This document shows, in pieces, positions 1 through 6,975 of a DNA stretch of 23,326 bases (position 1 is the first letter of the stretch; each line of letters starts with the position of its first letter). Made by a program: the position numbers and the translations under genes. The notes beneath the pieces were generated by a model that had not been told where the DNA came from, ran no database searches, and saw nothing but the letters and a program-made list of their open reading frames with translations. Source of the DNA: Anaerolineales bacterium (lineage in GTDB: Bacteria > Chloroflexota > Anaerolineae > Anaerolineales > DRMV01); contig WFUL01000129.1 in the NCBI GenBank assembly GCA_015484985.1, positions 1 through 23,326 of the forward strand, given 5' to 3'.

Positions 1-1007
1 CCCTTGGCGAAGGTGGGGATGACCACGTCGGGGATGTAGAGTTCGGAGGTGAAGGTGCCGTCAGGCCCCACCCGGATTTCCGTTGGCCCCAGTCCCCGGG
101 GGGTGAACTCGTTGCCGATGGGGTTCTCCCACTTGATTTTCACTTTCTTGCCCGGCACGAACCCCCCGCCCCGAATGCGGAGCAGGGTGCCGTAGGTCAG
201 TTTGCCCTTTTCGTCCCGGGTGCTGAGTTCACCGCAAGTGGGCTCCACCACCACCCAGGGGCCCTCCTCCGTGGGTTCGTTGACCGGAGGCGGGGTGGAA
301 CCCGGCGGACAGGGGGCCTGGATTTTGGCCGTGGCCCGCAATTCCGTGGCTTTGTAGTCGAAGGCCGCGCGCCAGGGCCAGAGGATGTCCCCCAGGATGC
401 GGCCGGTTTCCCGGTATTCCCGGATGGCCTTGGGCAGGTCAATCCCCACGATGCGGGTGCCCAGGATGACCGTACCCACCATCACCAGGGCGATGAAGCC
501 GTTCCAGTTGGTTTCTTGTTGGCCGGCCAGGTTCCAGGCATCTCGGGCGTTCCACCACCACAGCCAGGCCAGGACCACGGCCATGCCCAGAAGCAGGGTG
601 GTGTACAGTTGCTTGAGGGCCTCCTCGGGAAGCAGGCGTTGGATGAGGCTGGGTCCTACCAGGGAGAAAAGCACCACCACCAGGGCCACGAACAGGCCCT
701 CGGCGATGCGCTGGGTGAATTCGTCTTTGGCTAAGCGGCGGGTCAGCATGGTGTAGACCCAGCGGACCGCCAGAAAAATGGCCAGGGAGGCCAATCCCAA
801 GCGGAGTAAGGCCACCGCGCTCAGGCCATAGACCTGTTCGGGAAAGCGAGCCCGTTGCGCGGCGGTGAACACGCTAAGCCCGGCCAGGATGAAGGCACCC
901 AGGAAGATGTAGATGCCTCGACGGACATCGCCCAACGCGGCCTGTCCCAGGCCGGGGATGCCCAGGGAGAGCAGAGTGTAGAGCACGCGCAGGATTTTCT
1001 TGGGCAT
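1..1007 (-). CDS. Membrane protein, probable PhnE-type ABC permease with extended N-terminus (3' end outside window)
   Basis: The frame opens at ATG 1007 and runs without a stop through the window edge (335 complete codons). It starts 3 bases after the ATPase gene stop, with a GGGTGGGTGA ribosome site inside that gene. The first residues contain GIPGLGQ..GDVRRG, resembling the TM2/PGLGQ motif of small membrane proteins. Hydrophobic segments lie at about residues 30-50, 61-85, 101-122, 133-153 and 168-188. From about residue 250 there is an extracellular-looking segment (RIRGGGFVPGKKVKIKW, then DGTF) like an IPT/TIG or Ig-type fold. No EAA loop of a binding-protein-dependent permease is visible, so that domain must lie beyond position 1 if it exists. 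The permease call rests on operon position after the binding protein and ATPase. It could instead be an accessory membrane subunit. Confidence 0.6.
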   Translation of the reverse strand, partial: MPKKILRVLYTLLSLGIPGLGQAALGDVRRGIYIFLGAFILAGLSVFTAAQRARFPEQVYGLSAVALLRLGLASLAIFLAVRWVYTMLTRRLAKDEFTQRIAEGLFVALVVVLFSLVGPSLIQRLLPEEALKQLYTTLLLGMAVVLAWLWWWNARDAWNLAGQQETNWNGFIALVMVGTVILGTRIVGIDLPKAIREYRETGRILGDILWPWRAAFDYKATELRATAKIQAPCPPGSTPPPVNEPTEEGPWVVVEPTCGELSTRDEKGKLTYGTLLRIRGGGFVPGKKVKIKWENPIGNEFTPRGLGPTEIRVGPDGTFTSELYIPDVVIPTFAK

Positions 1008-1010
1008 GGT

Positions 1011-1775
1011 TCACCCACCCAGCCGTTGGGCTTCTTCGCCGTAGATTTGCTTGAACTCTTCGTCGGTCATGCGGCGGATGTCTTCGCGAGTGCCTTCGTA
1101 CACGATGCGTCCCTCCCGCAGGCCGATGACCCGGGTCGCGTACCGCTGGACCAGGTCGAGGTAATGCAGGCTGCACAGAATGGTGACCCCTTTCTCCTGA
1201 TTGAGGCGTTCCAGATAGCCCATGATGGAATGGGCCAGCACCGGGTCCAGACTGGCCACGGGCTCATCGGCCAGCAGGAGTTTGGGTTCCTGGATAATCG
1301 CCCGGGCGATGCCCACCCGCTGTTTCTGACCGCCGCTCAGGTCCGAAGCCCGGTTGTGGGCCTTGTCGGCCAGACCGACGGTCTCCAGGGCGGCCAGGGC
1401 CCGCTGGTGTTCCCCTTTGGGGAAGTAGTACAGCACGCTCCACCAGGGGTTGACATACCCCAATCGTCCGGCCAGGACGTTGAGGATGACAGGCAGGCGT
1501 TCGACCAGGTTGAATTCCTGGAAGACGAACCCGATTTCCCGCCGTATCCGGCGCAAACCCGCTTCATCCAGCGCGGTGATGTCGATATCGTTCCAGATGA
1601 TGCGGCCCTCGGTGGGTTCGATGAGACGGTTGATGCAGCGGAGCAGGGTGGATTTTCCCGAACCGCTCAACCCGATGATGACCAAAAACTCCCCTTCCTC
1701 GACGGTGAAGCTCACGTCTCGAAGGGCCACGGTGCCGTTTTCGTAGACCTTGGTCAGGTGTTCCACCCGCAGCAT
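1011..1775 (-). CDS. phnC: Phosphonate/phosphate-type ABC transporter ATP-binding protein (PhnC family)
   Basis: 254-residue ABC ATPase that energises import through the neighbouring membrane protein. Visible motifs: Walker A GLSGSGKST (35-43), Q-loop Q86, signature LSGGQKQR (146-153), Walker B LLLADE (166-171), D-loop SLD and switch His204. The stretch after the Q-loop (NVLAGRLGYVNPWWSVLYYFPKGE) is the long insertion typical of PhnC rather than of amino-acid or sugar ATPases. I chose ATG 1775 because GGAGG sits about 5 bases upstream; the frame extends to 1823 without an equal ribosome site. An intrinsic terminator lies between this gene and the upstream binding-protein gene, so its expression is probably lower than that of the binding protein. 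Substrate could be phosphonate, phosphite or phosphate. No C-P lyase genes are in view to decide. Confidence 0.9.
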   Translation of the reverse strand: MLRVEHLTKVYENGTVALRDVSFTVEEGEFLVIIGLSGSGKSTLLRCINRLIEPTEGRIIWNDIDITALDEAGLRRIRREIGFVFQEFNLVERLPVILNVLAGRLGYVNPWWSVLYYFPKGEHQRALAALETVGLADKAHNRASDLSGGQKQRVGIARAIIQEPKLLLADEPVASLDPVLAHSIMGYLERLNQEKGVTILCSLHYLDLVQRYATRVIGLREGRIVYEGTREDIRRMTDEEFKQIYGEEAQRLGG

Positions 1776-1825
1776 GGATGTCCTCCGAATCGGGGAACGG
1801 CGAGGGCTCAAGCCGCGAGACAAGC

Positions 1826-1861
1826 AAAAAGGCCGCGGGGCCCATACGAGGCCCCGCGGCC
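1826..1861 (-). terminator. Intrinsic terminator between binding-protein and ATPase genes
   Basis: A perfect 12-bp inverted repeat (1831-1842 and 1850-1861, GGCCGCGGGGCC) has a 7-base loop. On the minus strand it is followed by TTTTT (1830-1826). It begins 12 bases after the binding-protein stop codon and ends 50 bases before the ATPase start. Partial termination here would give more binding protein than ATPase and permease, a common arrangement in ABC import operons. Confidence 0.85.
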
Positions 1862-1873
1862 GGTGCGGCGGTG

Positions 1874-2860
1874 CTATTCGCCCGTCAGTTCCTCAATGGT
1901 GATGCCCGCGGCCTCCAGTTGTTGGCGGAAGCCATCGTAGAAGGTGTCGTCGGCCGTCTCCAGGCCCTGCCAGGAGAAGAGGCCCTTGAGCATCTCCTTA
2001 CCTTCTTCGGAGTCGTTCAGGGTGAGCAGGGCTTCCACGATTTTGTCCCGCAGCTCTTTGGGGAAGTCAGGGCGGAAGGAGATGTTGTCGTTGGGGATGG
2101 GCGCGGAGGTGGCGATGACGATTACTTTGTCCTTCACGTCGGGATATTCGTCTTCCACCAACACCCGCGCGTCCTGGAAGGTCGCGCCCGCGTCGCAATC
2201 ACCCTTGTACACACCGATGACGGTGGCATCGTGACCGCCCGTGTCCACGATTTCCTTCAGGTCCTTCTCAGGGTCAATGTCGTTGGCCAGCATGGTGAGC
2301 ATGGGGATGACCCAGCCCGAAGTGGACTCGGGGTCCGGCCGGCAGAAGGTCTTGCCCACCAGGTCCTTGACTTCCTTGATGCCCGCGTCCACGTTGGCGA
2401 TGATTTGGCCCGCGTAGGAAGTGGAGCCGTAGCGCACGGAAACCAGGGCCACGTCGGCACAATCGCGAGCGCGCGCTCGGATGTACCCGAAGGTGTTGAG
2501 GGCAGCCATATGGGCCTCACCCGAACAGATGGCCTCCTGCTGGGCGGTGTAGTCCGTAGGTACCACAGGCTTGATGACGATGCCCGTCTTCTCCTCGACG
2601 TACTGCGCAATGGGTTCCGCGCCGGCCAGCACCTTTTGCGTGTCCTGGGAAGGTGTCAAGGCCCAGATGATGGGGTTTTCGGCGGTACCCAGAGGAGCTT
2701 CCTGAGGAGCCTCGGTCGGTTCTTCCGTCTTGGCTGGCGCCATTTCTTCGGTCTTCTCGGGTTCCGGCTCAGGCGTAGGTGTGGCTTGTTTGCAGGCCGT
2801 CAGGCCCACGGCCAACAGCAATACGGTGACGAGCAGAAGCATCCAGCGCTTGCTATGCAT
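1874..2860 (-). CDS. phnD: Phosphate/phosphonate ABC transporter substrate-binding lipoprotein (PhnD family)
   Basis: 328-residue extracytoplasmic solute-binding protein. It has a lipoprotein signal: KR near the N-terminus, hydrophobic core 7-19 and lipobox LTAC with Cys23. A Pro/Glu/Thr-rich tether (24-60) leads to the PhnD-like domain, from about residue 64 (IIWALTPSQDTQKVLAGAEPIAQYVEEKTG). Family-typical stretches include the AALNTFGYI and STSGWVIPM regions; the latter usually contacts the oxyanion. ATG 2860 has AAGGAGGA 6-13 bases upstream. It is the first gene of the operon with the ATPase and membrane protein. A promoter at 2931-2959 and a leader hairpin at 2901-2918 lie upstream, and a terminator lies just downstream. 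Ligand specificity (phosphonate, phosphite or phosphate) cannot be read from the sequence. Confidence 0.9.
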   Translation of the reverse strand: MHSKRWMLLLVTVLLLAVGLTACKQATPTPEPEPEKTEEMAPAKTEEPTEAPQEAPLGTAENPIIWALTPSQDTQKVLAGAEPIAQYVEEKTGIVIKPVVPTDYTAQQEAICSGEAHMAALNTFGYIRARARDCADVALVSVRYGSTSYAGQIIANVDAGIKEVKDLVGKTFCRPDPESTSGWVIPMLTMLANDIDPEKDLKEIVDTGGHDATVIGVYKGDCDAGATFQDARVLVEDEYPDVKDKVIVIATSAPIPNDNISFRPDFPKELRDKIVEALLTLNDSEEGKEMLKGLFSWQGLETADDTFYDGFRQQLEAAGITIEELTGE

Positions 2861-2900
2861 GGAAAGTCCTCCTTCCCGTTTGGATTTGCGGTTTCGTTAT

Positions 2901-2918
2901 GGCCTCCCGGGGGAGGCC
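2901..2918. other. Leader hairpin upstream of phnD
   Basis: Perfect 8-bp inverted repeat GGCCTCCC-GG-GGGAGGCC in the predicted 5' untranslated region of the binding-protein gene, 40 bases from its start. There is no T-run after it on either strand, so it is not a terminator. It could be an operator or an mRNA-stabilising structure. Confidence 0.5.
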
Positions 2919-2930
2919 GGACACACAGGA

Positions 2931-2959
2931 ATGTTACTCCAAAATCTCCAGGGCGACAA
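2931..2959 (-). promoter_or_regulatory. Putative sigma-70 promoter of the phn operon
   Basis: On the minus strand TTGTCG (2959-2954) is separated by 17 bases from TAACAT (2936-2931). Each box matches 4 of 6 consensus positions. It is placed about 70 bases before the binding-protein start. This is a motif match only. Confidence 0.4.
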
Positions 2960-2974
2960 GCGATGACTTCTGGC

Positions 2975-3043
2975 TGTCGCATACCCACCCATATTTTGCA
3001 AGGCCCAAGTCGAAGTTATTTCCCGTAAATCTCGCATAGCCCT
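2975..3043 (+). repeat. Left flanking module of the dispersed hairpin repeat family (solo fragment)
   Basis: TGTCGCATACCC..ATATTTTGC followed by CAAG, GAAGTT.TTT.C, GTAAATCTCGCAT and CCT. This aligns nearly end to end with 13225-13289, where the same stretch leads directly into a full hairpin copy. Here it stops before the arm sequence and no hairpin core follows, so it is a truncated copy. Confidence 0.65.
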
Positions 3044-3260
3044 GAAGATGATGCAGTCGTTAGAAAATTGAAAAACCCCGTTCAGCCGACCTTTTCTTCC
3101 AGAGGTTTTTCAAGTAAAACAAGAAAAGCCTCACATACTCCAATCCGGGTGATGCGTTCAGGGATGCACCTGTTTCACGAAGGTTGCGTGAGGTTTTTCA
3201 TTTGGGGTGTGGACCTACGTTATGTTGGGGACGAAAGGCGTTTGCGAGCATCTGGATGTA
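3044..3260. other. Intergenic, AT-richer stretch with small inverted and direct repeats; no gene seen
   Basis: This lies between the divergent phn operon and the TetR gene. TTGAAAAACC (3068-3077) is the exact inverse of GGTTTTTCAA (3104-3113). A second GAGGTTTTTCA at about 3192-3202 repeats the right arm directly. CCTCAC at about 3129-3135 can also pair with GTGAGG just before that second copy. A 75-codon open frame here has no family resemblance and no good ribosome site, and I do not regard it as a gene. Confidence 0.4.
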
Positions 3261-3288
3261 TTGGGAAGGGACCAAAGTCTGGTATACT
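3261..3288 (+). promoter_or_regulatory. Promoter of the TetR gene
   Basis: TTGGGA (3261-3266), a 16-base spacer and TATACT (3283-3288). The start of transcription would fall in or next to the operator palindrome at 3295-3310, and the ATG follows at 3336. Confidence 0.55.
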
Positions 3289-3294
3289 GGTCTA

Positions 3295-3310
3295 AACTGA
3301 CCGGTCGGTT
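3295..3310. promoter_or_regulatory. Putative TetR-family operator
   Basis: A 16-base palindrome centred on GACCGGTC (AACT-GACCGGTC-GGTT) with one mismatched pair. It begins 6 bases after the -10 box of the TetR gene. The ACCGGT core with GT-rich flanks resembles operators of AcrR/TetR-type regulators, so autorepression is the natural reading. Confidence 0.6.
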
Positions 3311-3335
3311 GGGAAAGGGTGGGAGGTGATGCATC

Positions 3336-3944
3336 ATGCCACGACGTGTGGACAAAGTCGAGCGTCGGAACCGCATCATGGATGCCGCGATGCGGGTCTT
3401 CGCCCGCTTAGGCGTCCACCAGGCTCGTATGGACGATGTGGCCCGTGAGGCCCGTATGAGCAAAGGGGCGTTGTATTGGTATTTCCGCAGTAAGGAAGAC
3501 CTGCTCAAGGCCATTCTGGCTCGCATGTTCGAGCCGGATTTGAAGCTGATGGAGGAACTGGTCCGCCAACGGGAGCGGTCAGCTGTGGAACGGCTGGAGA
3601 CGATGGCTCGTAAGGCCCTGGACTCCCTTCCCCAAATGCGGGTGACCCAGGCCTTGCTTTACGAGTTTTACGCGCTGGCTGCCCGCACGGGGCCTCTGCA
3701 AACGTTGATTCGCGACTACTACCGTCGCTACTACGAACTCCTCACGGAGCTGCTCGCGCAGGGCATCGAACAGGGGGAATTGCGGATTCAAAACCCTCAA
3801 CGGGCGGCCATGGCCTTGTTGGCGCAGTTCGAAGGCCTGTTTCTCATCAGTGTGCTTCTCCCTGGCGTTGACCTGCACCAGGAGTGGCGGGCCCTTTCCG
3901 ACGAGGTATTGAAGCGCCTTTCTGGGGAAGACGGTTCCTTCTAA
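3336..3944 (+). CDS. TetR/AcrR family transcriptional regulator
   Basis: 202-residue one-component regulator. The N-terminal DNA-binding domain (about 9-56) has the family helix-turn-helix MDDVAREARMSKGALYWYFRSKEDLL at 32-57. The C-terminal helical ligand-binding and dimerisation domain is divergent and gives no hint of ligand. GGGAGGTGATGCATC precedes ATG 3336. A promoter and palindromic operator sit immediately upstream, implying autoregulation. The divergent phn operon is about 475 bases away and has no copy of the operator near its promoter, so it is not an obvious target. The HlyD-type adaptor gene at 5615 is a plausible regulon member, since TetR proteins often control efflux genes, but no operator was seen there. 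Confidence 0.88.
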   Translation: MPRRVDKVERRNRIMDAAMRVFARLGVHQARMDDVAREARMSKGALYWYFRSKEDLLKAILARMFEPDLKLMEELVRQRERSAVERLETMARKALDSLPQMRVTQALLYEFYALAARTGPLQTLIRDYYRRYYELLTELLAQGIEQGELRIQNPQRAAMALLAQFEGLFLISVLLPGVDLHQEWRALSDEVLKRLSGEDGSF

Positions 3945-3987
3945 CCAAATCGCGCCCTGCCGCATCCATTTTTATCTTTCTTCCTGC

Positions 3988-4028
3988 GGTCCCATACTCG
4001 GTTGGGACTATGTGAGATTTACGGAGAT
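3988..4028 (-). repeat. Reverse-oriented fragment of the hairpin repeat family
   Basis: Read on the minus strand, 4028-3988 gives a CCGTAAATCTCACAT module followed by a CCAACCGAGTATGGGACC arm. This matches the module and left arm at 13271-13305 (GTATATCTCGTGTCGTCCT, AACCGGGCACGGGACC) with scattered changes. The hairpin core that should follow (3945-3985) is not clearly paired, so this copy looks decayed. It lies 44 bases past the TetR stop codon. Confidence 0.55.
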
Positions 4029-4041
4029 GGGATTGAGACTG

Positions 4042-4347
4042 TTTCAGTTTAGTAGGCGGGTGTGGATGTGAGAAACGATTAGGGGTAGTTCTAACCGGGC
4101 ACGGGACCCACAAGGGGGAAATAATCTTGATGCAGCGGCGGCGAAGCCGCCGCTGCATCAAGATTTCTCCTTGTTTGCGGTCCTGTACCCGGTCAGCCCA
4201 ATGCTCTCGCTTGGGGCAACAGGTGGGTGTGCCCACCGGGCATCTCAGTCAATGGTGAAAGCACCGGACATCCCTTCACGCCGAAGACAAGAGAAAGGCA
4301 CAGGTCCGGCCTTCCCAGAGCCAGATCTCGCGCCTACTAAACTGAAA
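4042..4347. repeat. MITE-like unit with 17-bp terminal inverted repeats around a nested hairpin
   Basis: TTTCAGTTTAGTAGGCG at 4042-4058 is the exact inverse of 4331-4347, giving a 306-base unit. It contains no open frame of note. Inside lies the double hairpin at 4094-4193 and a small 6-bp hairpin (4222-4227 with 4232-4237). No clear target-site duplication is visible at the edges. Its right end is about 25 bases from the tRNA-Ser promoter. It may be a non-autonomous mobile element or a static structured region. Confidence 0.6.
4094..4193. repeat. Full nested hairpin copy (core class I)
   Basis: The outer arms ACCGGGCACGGGACC (4094-4108) and GGTCCTGTACCCGGT (about 4179-4193) pair except for one mismatch and one G-U. 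The inner core is a perfect 20-bp stem (4123-4142 with 4146-4165) around a GAA loop, ending in GCGGCGGC/GCCGCCGC. The A/T-rich bases at the foot of the stem give an A-tract before and a T-tract after, as in a bidirectional intrinsic terminator. It lies between the TetR gene and tRNA-Ser. Confidence 0.75.
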
Positions 4348-4371
4348 TACGCTCGATGGGATTGGCGGGGA

Positions 4372-4400
4372 TTGTGTTCCCCAGAGGGGGTCGGTATAAT
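4372..4400 (+). promoter_or_regulatory. tRNA-Ser promoter
   Basis: TTGTGT (4372-4377), a 17-base spacer and a perfect TATAAT (4395-4400). The predicted transcript would start about 6 bases before the mature tRNA. Confidence 0.7.
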
Positions 4401-4412
4401 AGTAGCCGCCAC

Positions 4413-4504
4413 GGAGAGGTCGCGTAGTGGCCGAGCGCGCCCGCCTGGAGAGCGGGTAGGCCCCGGAAGGGGCCTCGCGGGTTCGAATCCCGCCCTCTCC
4501 GCCA
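4413..4504 (+). tRNA. tRNA-Ser (anticodon GGA)
   Basis: The acceptor stem GGAGAGG pairs with CCTCTCC (4494-4500), followed by discriminator G and an encoded CCA (4502-4504). The anticodon arm is CCCGC-CTGGAGA-GCGGG with GGA at positions 34-36, reading UCC and UCU. The long variable arm (GGCCCC..GGGGCC) is the class II feature of tRNA-Ser. The T arm is GCGGG-TTCGAAT-CCCGC. Confidence 0.97.
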
Positions 4505-4508
4505 GTGA

Positions 4509-4540
4509 GGGCCTGCCTGTGGGGTAGGCCCTTTCCTTTT
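4509..4540 (+). terminator. Intrinsic terminator after tRNA-Ser
   Basis: 9-bp stem GGGCCTGCC / GGTAGGCCC (4509-4517 with 4523-4531, one G-T pair), a 5-base loop, then TTTCCTTTT. It starts 4 bases after the tRNA CCA end. Confidence 0.85.
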
Positions 4541-4548
4541 AGCAGGGG

Positions 4549-4554
4549 TATAAT
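4549..4554 (+). promoter_or_regulatory. -10 box upstream of cofD
   Basis: A perfect TATAAT, 40 bases before the chosen cofD start. No good -35 box is present, and the region where it would lie is the tRNA terminator stem. Confidence 0.4.
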
Positions 4555-4593
4555 GCCCCCGAAAGCCCGGTTGTCTTGTCGGGAGGATGTTCG

Positions 4594-5565
4594 GTGGATT
4601 CGGTTCCTCGACCGCGGGGGAAAACGGTGGTGCTCTCGGGGGGTGTGGGCGGCGCTCGCTTTGCTTGGGGCCTTGCCCGCCTGCTTCCCCCTGAGGACCT
4701 GACCATCATCGTCAACGTGGGCGACGATTTCCGTCATTTCGGCCTGTACATCTGCCCCGATTTGGACATTGTGTGTTACACCCTGGCGGATATGGAGCAC
4801 CCTGAGCAGGGTTGGGGCCTGGCCGACGAAACCTGGCACGCCATGGCCATGGTGGAACGCCTGCATGGCCCCACCTGGTTCCGTCTGGGCGATGGTGACT
4901 TGGGAACTCATCTGGAACGTACCCGTCGTCTGGAACAGGGCCATTCCCTGAGCGCCATTACCGAAGACTTCTGCCGGGCCTGGGGGATTCCCCAGCGAAT
5001 CCTCCCGGTCACCAACGACCCTGTGCGCACGGTGGTCCTCACCCGGGAGTACGGCCCTCTCCCGTTCCAGGAGTACTTCGTCAAATACCACACCCAGCCC
5101 ACGGTGAGGGGCTTTCATTTCCGGGGTGCGGAGCAGGCGTATCCGGCCCCCGGGGTCATTCCGGCCATCAACGAAGCCCTGGTGGTCCTCATCGCACCCT
5201 CCAACCCCTGGGTGAGTATTGACCCCATCCTGGCCGTGCCGGGCATTCGCGAAGCCCTGGCGGGAAAGACGGTGGTGGCGGTCTCCCCTATCATTGGGGG
5301 ACAAACGGTCAAAGGCCCCGCGGCCAAGATGTACCGGGAGATGGGGATTGAGCCGTCGGCCCTGGCGGTGGCCCGGCATTATCGTGACCTGTTGCAGGGC
5401 TTTGTGGTGGACCTGCGGGATGCCGCCCTGGCACCCGTCATCCTGCAGGAGCTGGGTCTCCCGGTGCTCATCACCGATACCTGGATGCAACCCAAGCCCA
5501 AGCGGGCCCAGGTGGCCCGGAGTGTGTGGGAATTCGCCCATGCCCTGGCCCGTACATATCCGTGA
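4594..5565 (+). CDS. cofD: 2-phospho-L-lactate (or phosphoenolpyruvate) transferase, F420 biosynthesis
   Basis: 323-residue CofD family protein. It transfers the phospholactyl (in many bacteria phosphoenolpyruvyl) moiety from its guanosine-activated form to the deazaflavin FO, making F420-0 or its dehydro form. Visible family signatures: SGGVGGA (15-21), NVGDD (41-45), LGDGDLGTH (98-106) and PVTNDPVRT (138-146). I chose GTG 4594 because GGGAGGA ends 7 bases upstream; a TTG at 4576 is the frame's upstream limit and lacks a ribosome site. No cofC, cofE or cofGH is in the window. It is followed after 49 bases by the HlyD-type gene, possibly co-transcribed. Family assignment is firm; the exact substrate is inferred. 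Confidence 0.93.
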   Translation: MDSVPRPRGKTVVLSGGVGGARFAWGLARLLPPEDLTIIVNVGDDFRHFGLYICPDLDIVCYTLADMEHPEQGWGLADETWHAMAMVERLHGPTWFRLGDGDLGTHLERTRRLEQGHSLSAITEDFCRAWGIPQRILPVTNDPVRTVVLTREYGPLPFQEYFVKYHTQPTVRGFHFRGAEQAYPAPGVIPAINEALVVLIAPSNPWVSIDPILAVPGIREALAGKTVVAVSPIIGGQTVKGPAAKMYREMGIEPSALAVARHYRDLLQGFVVDLRDAALAPVILQELGLPVLITDTWMQPKPKRAQVARSVWEFAHALARTYP

Positions 5566-5614
5566 GACGTGGGGAGCGGTGCGTAGACACCGCGGGGGAT
5601 GAGGAGGAAACGTC

Positions 5615-6949
5615 ATGCGCCCTCGAATCCTGGCTTTGCTCTTCGTGCTGGTGGTCCTGGGGGTGACGGGATACCTGTGGTGGGTCTCTCTGCCCCAGGA
5701 AGGAGGGCCGCTCACGGCCTCGGGCACCATTGAGGTCGAAGAGGTCCTGGTGGCTTCGGAGTTGAGCGGACGGGTAGCCGAAGTTTTGGTGGCCAAGGGG
5801 GATAAGGTGCAGGCCGGACAGGTGCTCTTTCGCCTAGATGATACCCTGATCCAGGCCCAGCGGAAGCAGACCCAGGCCGCGCTGGAGGCCGCCCGTTCCC
5901 AGTTGGCTTTGGCGGAAGCCCGGCTCAAAACCGCGCAACTTCAGTACGAGCAGGCGCTGCAGCAGGCCCACATGGCCGAAGCGCCCATCCGGTTGGAGAC
6001 CTGGACCCGGCGTCCACCTAACGAGTTCGACCTCCCGGGATGGTACTTCACCCAGGAGGAGATGCTGGAGGCTGCCCAAAAGGAAGTGGACGAGGCCCGG
6101 GCGGCCCTGGAACGGGAACAGGAAAACTTGGACCGGCTGCTGAAATCCGTGGCCGGACAGGAATTCGTGGACGTGGAACAACGGCTGGCCCAGGCGCGTT
6201 TGCGGTTTCAACTGGCCGATGCGTTGTTGCAAAAGGCCCGACGGGCGCAGGATGGCCAGAAACTGGAAGACTATGCCCAAAGTCTGTACGACGAGGCGCT
6301 GAACGCCCTGCAGGCTGCCCAGACCGAATACGACCGGCTGCTTACCACCCAGGCAGCCCAGGACATCCTGGAAGCCCGATCCCGGGTGCGGGTGGCTCAG
6401 GAGCGTTACGACGCGGCCCTGGACCGCCTGTATGCGCTGCAAACCGGGGAGCAGTCCCTTACGGTTCGCCTGGCCCAGGCTCAGGTGGAACAGGCCCGCC
6501 GAGCGGTGGAGCAGGCCCAGGCCGCGGTGGCTCAGGCTGAGGCCCAGCTGCACTTCATTGAGACCCAACTGGACAAGCTGGAGGTTCGGGCACCGGTGAA
6601 CGGTGTGGTCACCGCGCTGGACATCCGTCCCGGCGAAGTCGTGCAGGCCGCCGCGCCGGTGATCACCGTGGGGGATTTGAGCCGTCTGACCATTCGGGTG
6701 TACGTGCCCGAGGACCAGTTAGGGCGTGTACGCCTGGGCGACCGGGCGCGCGTCACCGTGGACGCCTTCCCCGGGGAAACCTTCACCGCGACGGTCATCT
6801 TCATTGCCCAGGAGGCCGAATACACGCCGCAGAACGTCCAGACGGCCGAACGCCGCAAGACCACCGTCTTTGCCGTCGAGTTAGAAATCCAAGACCCCTC
6901 CGGACGCCTCAAACCCGGAATGCCCGCGGACGTCACCTTCGGGGATTGA
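5615..6949 (+). CDS. HlyD/membrane-fusion family periplasmic adaptor
   Basis: 444-residue adaptor protein. An N-terminal signal anchor (about 5-25) is followed by the first lipoyl-like half (about 34-72, GTIEVEEVLVASELSGRVAEVLVAKGDKVQAGQVLFRLD). A very long Ala/Gln/Glu-rich coiled-coil hairpin runs from about 76 to 310. The second lipoyl half is LEVRAPVNGVVTALDIRPGEVV, with a beta-barrel domain behind it ending LKPGMPADVTF. The PQNVQTAERR..VFAVE stretch is typical of the YbhG-like branch, which usually works with ABC-2 type exporters. ATG 5615 has GAGGAGGAAACGTC before it. No exporter ATPase or permease adjoins it: the next gene, 23 bases on, is a GT-C-like membrane protein. Its transport partner is therefore elsewhere or it has a different role. 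TetR at 3336 could control it. Confidence 0.9.
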   Translation: MRPRILALLFVLVVLGVTGYLWWVSLPQEGGPLTASGTIEVEEVLVASELSGRVAEVLVAKGDKVQAGQVLFRLDDTLIQAQRKQTQAALEAARSQLALAEARLKTAQLQYEQALQQAHMAEAPIRLETWTRRPPNEFDLPGWYFTQEEMLEAAQKEVDEARAALEREQENLDRLLKSVAGQEFVDVEQRLAQARLRFQLADALLQKARRAQDGQKLEDYAQSLYDEALNALQAAQTEYDRLLTTQAAQDILEARSRVRVAQERYDAALDRLYALQTGEQSLTVRLAQAQVEQARRAVEQAQAAVAQAEAQLHFIETQLDKLEVRAPVNGVVTALDIRPGEVVQAAAPVITVGDLSRLTIRVYVPEDQLGRVRLGDRARVTVDAFPGETFTATVIFIAQEAEYTPQNVQTAERRKTTVFAVELEIQDPSGRLKPGMPADVTFGD

Positions 6950-6975
6950 CGGGCGTCCCTGCCTGAGGGCCGGTG

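Noticed and set aside
855..3028. Long plus-strand frames opposite the phn genes (361 and 416 codons)
   Set aside because: They mirror the codon bias of the minus-strand ABC genes, which have clear motifs and ribosome sites.
4276..5928. 550-codon frame on minus opposite cofD
   Set aside because: It runs through the tRNA-Ser gene and opposite cofD, with no recognisable motif.
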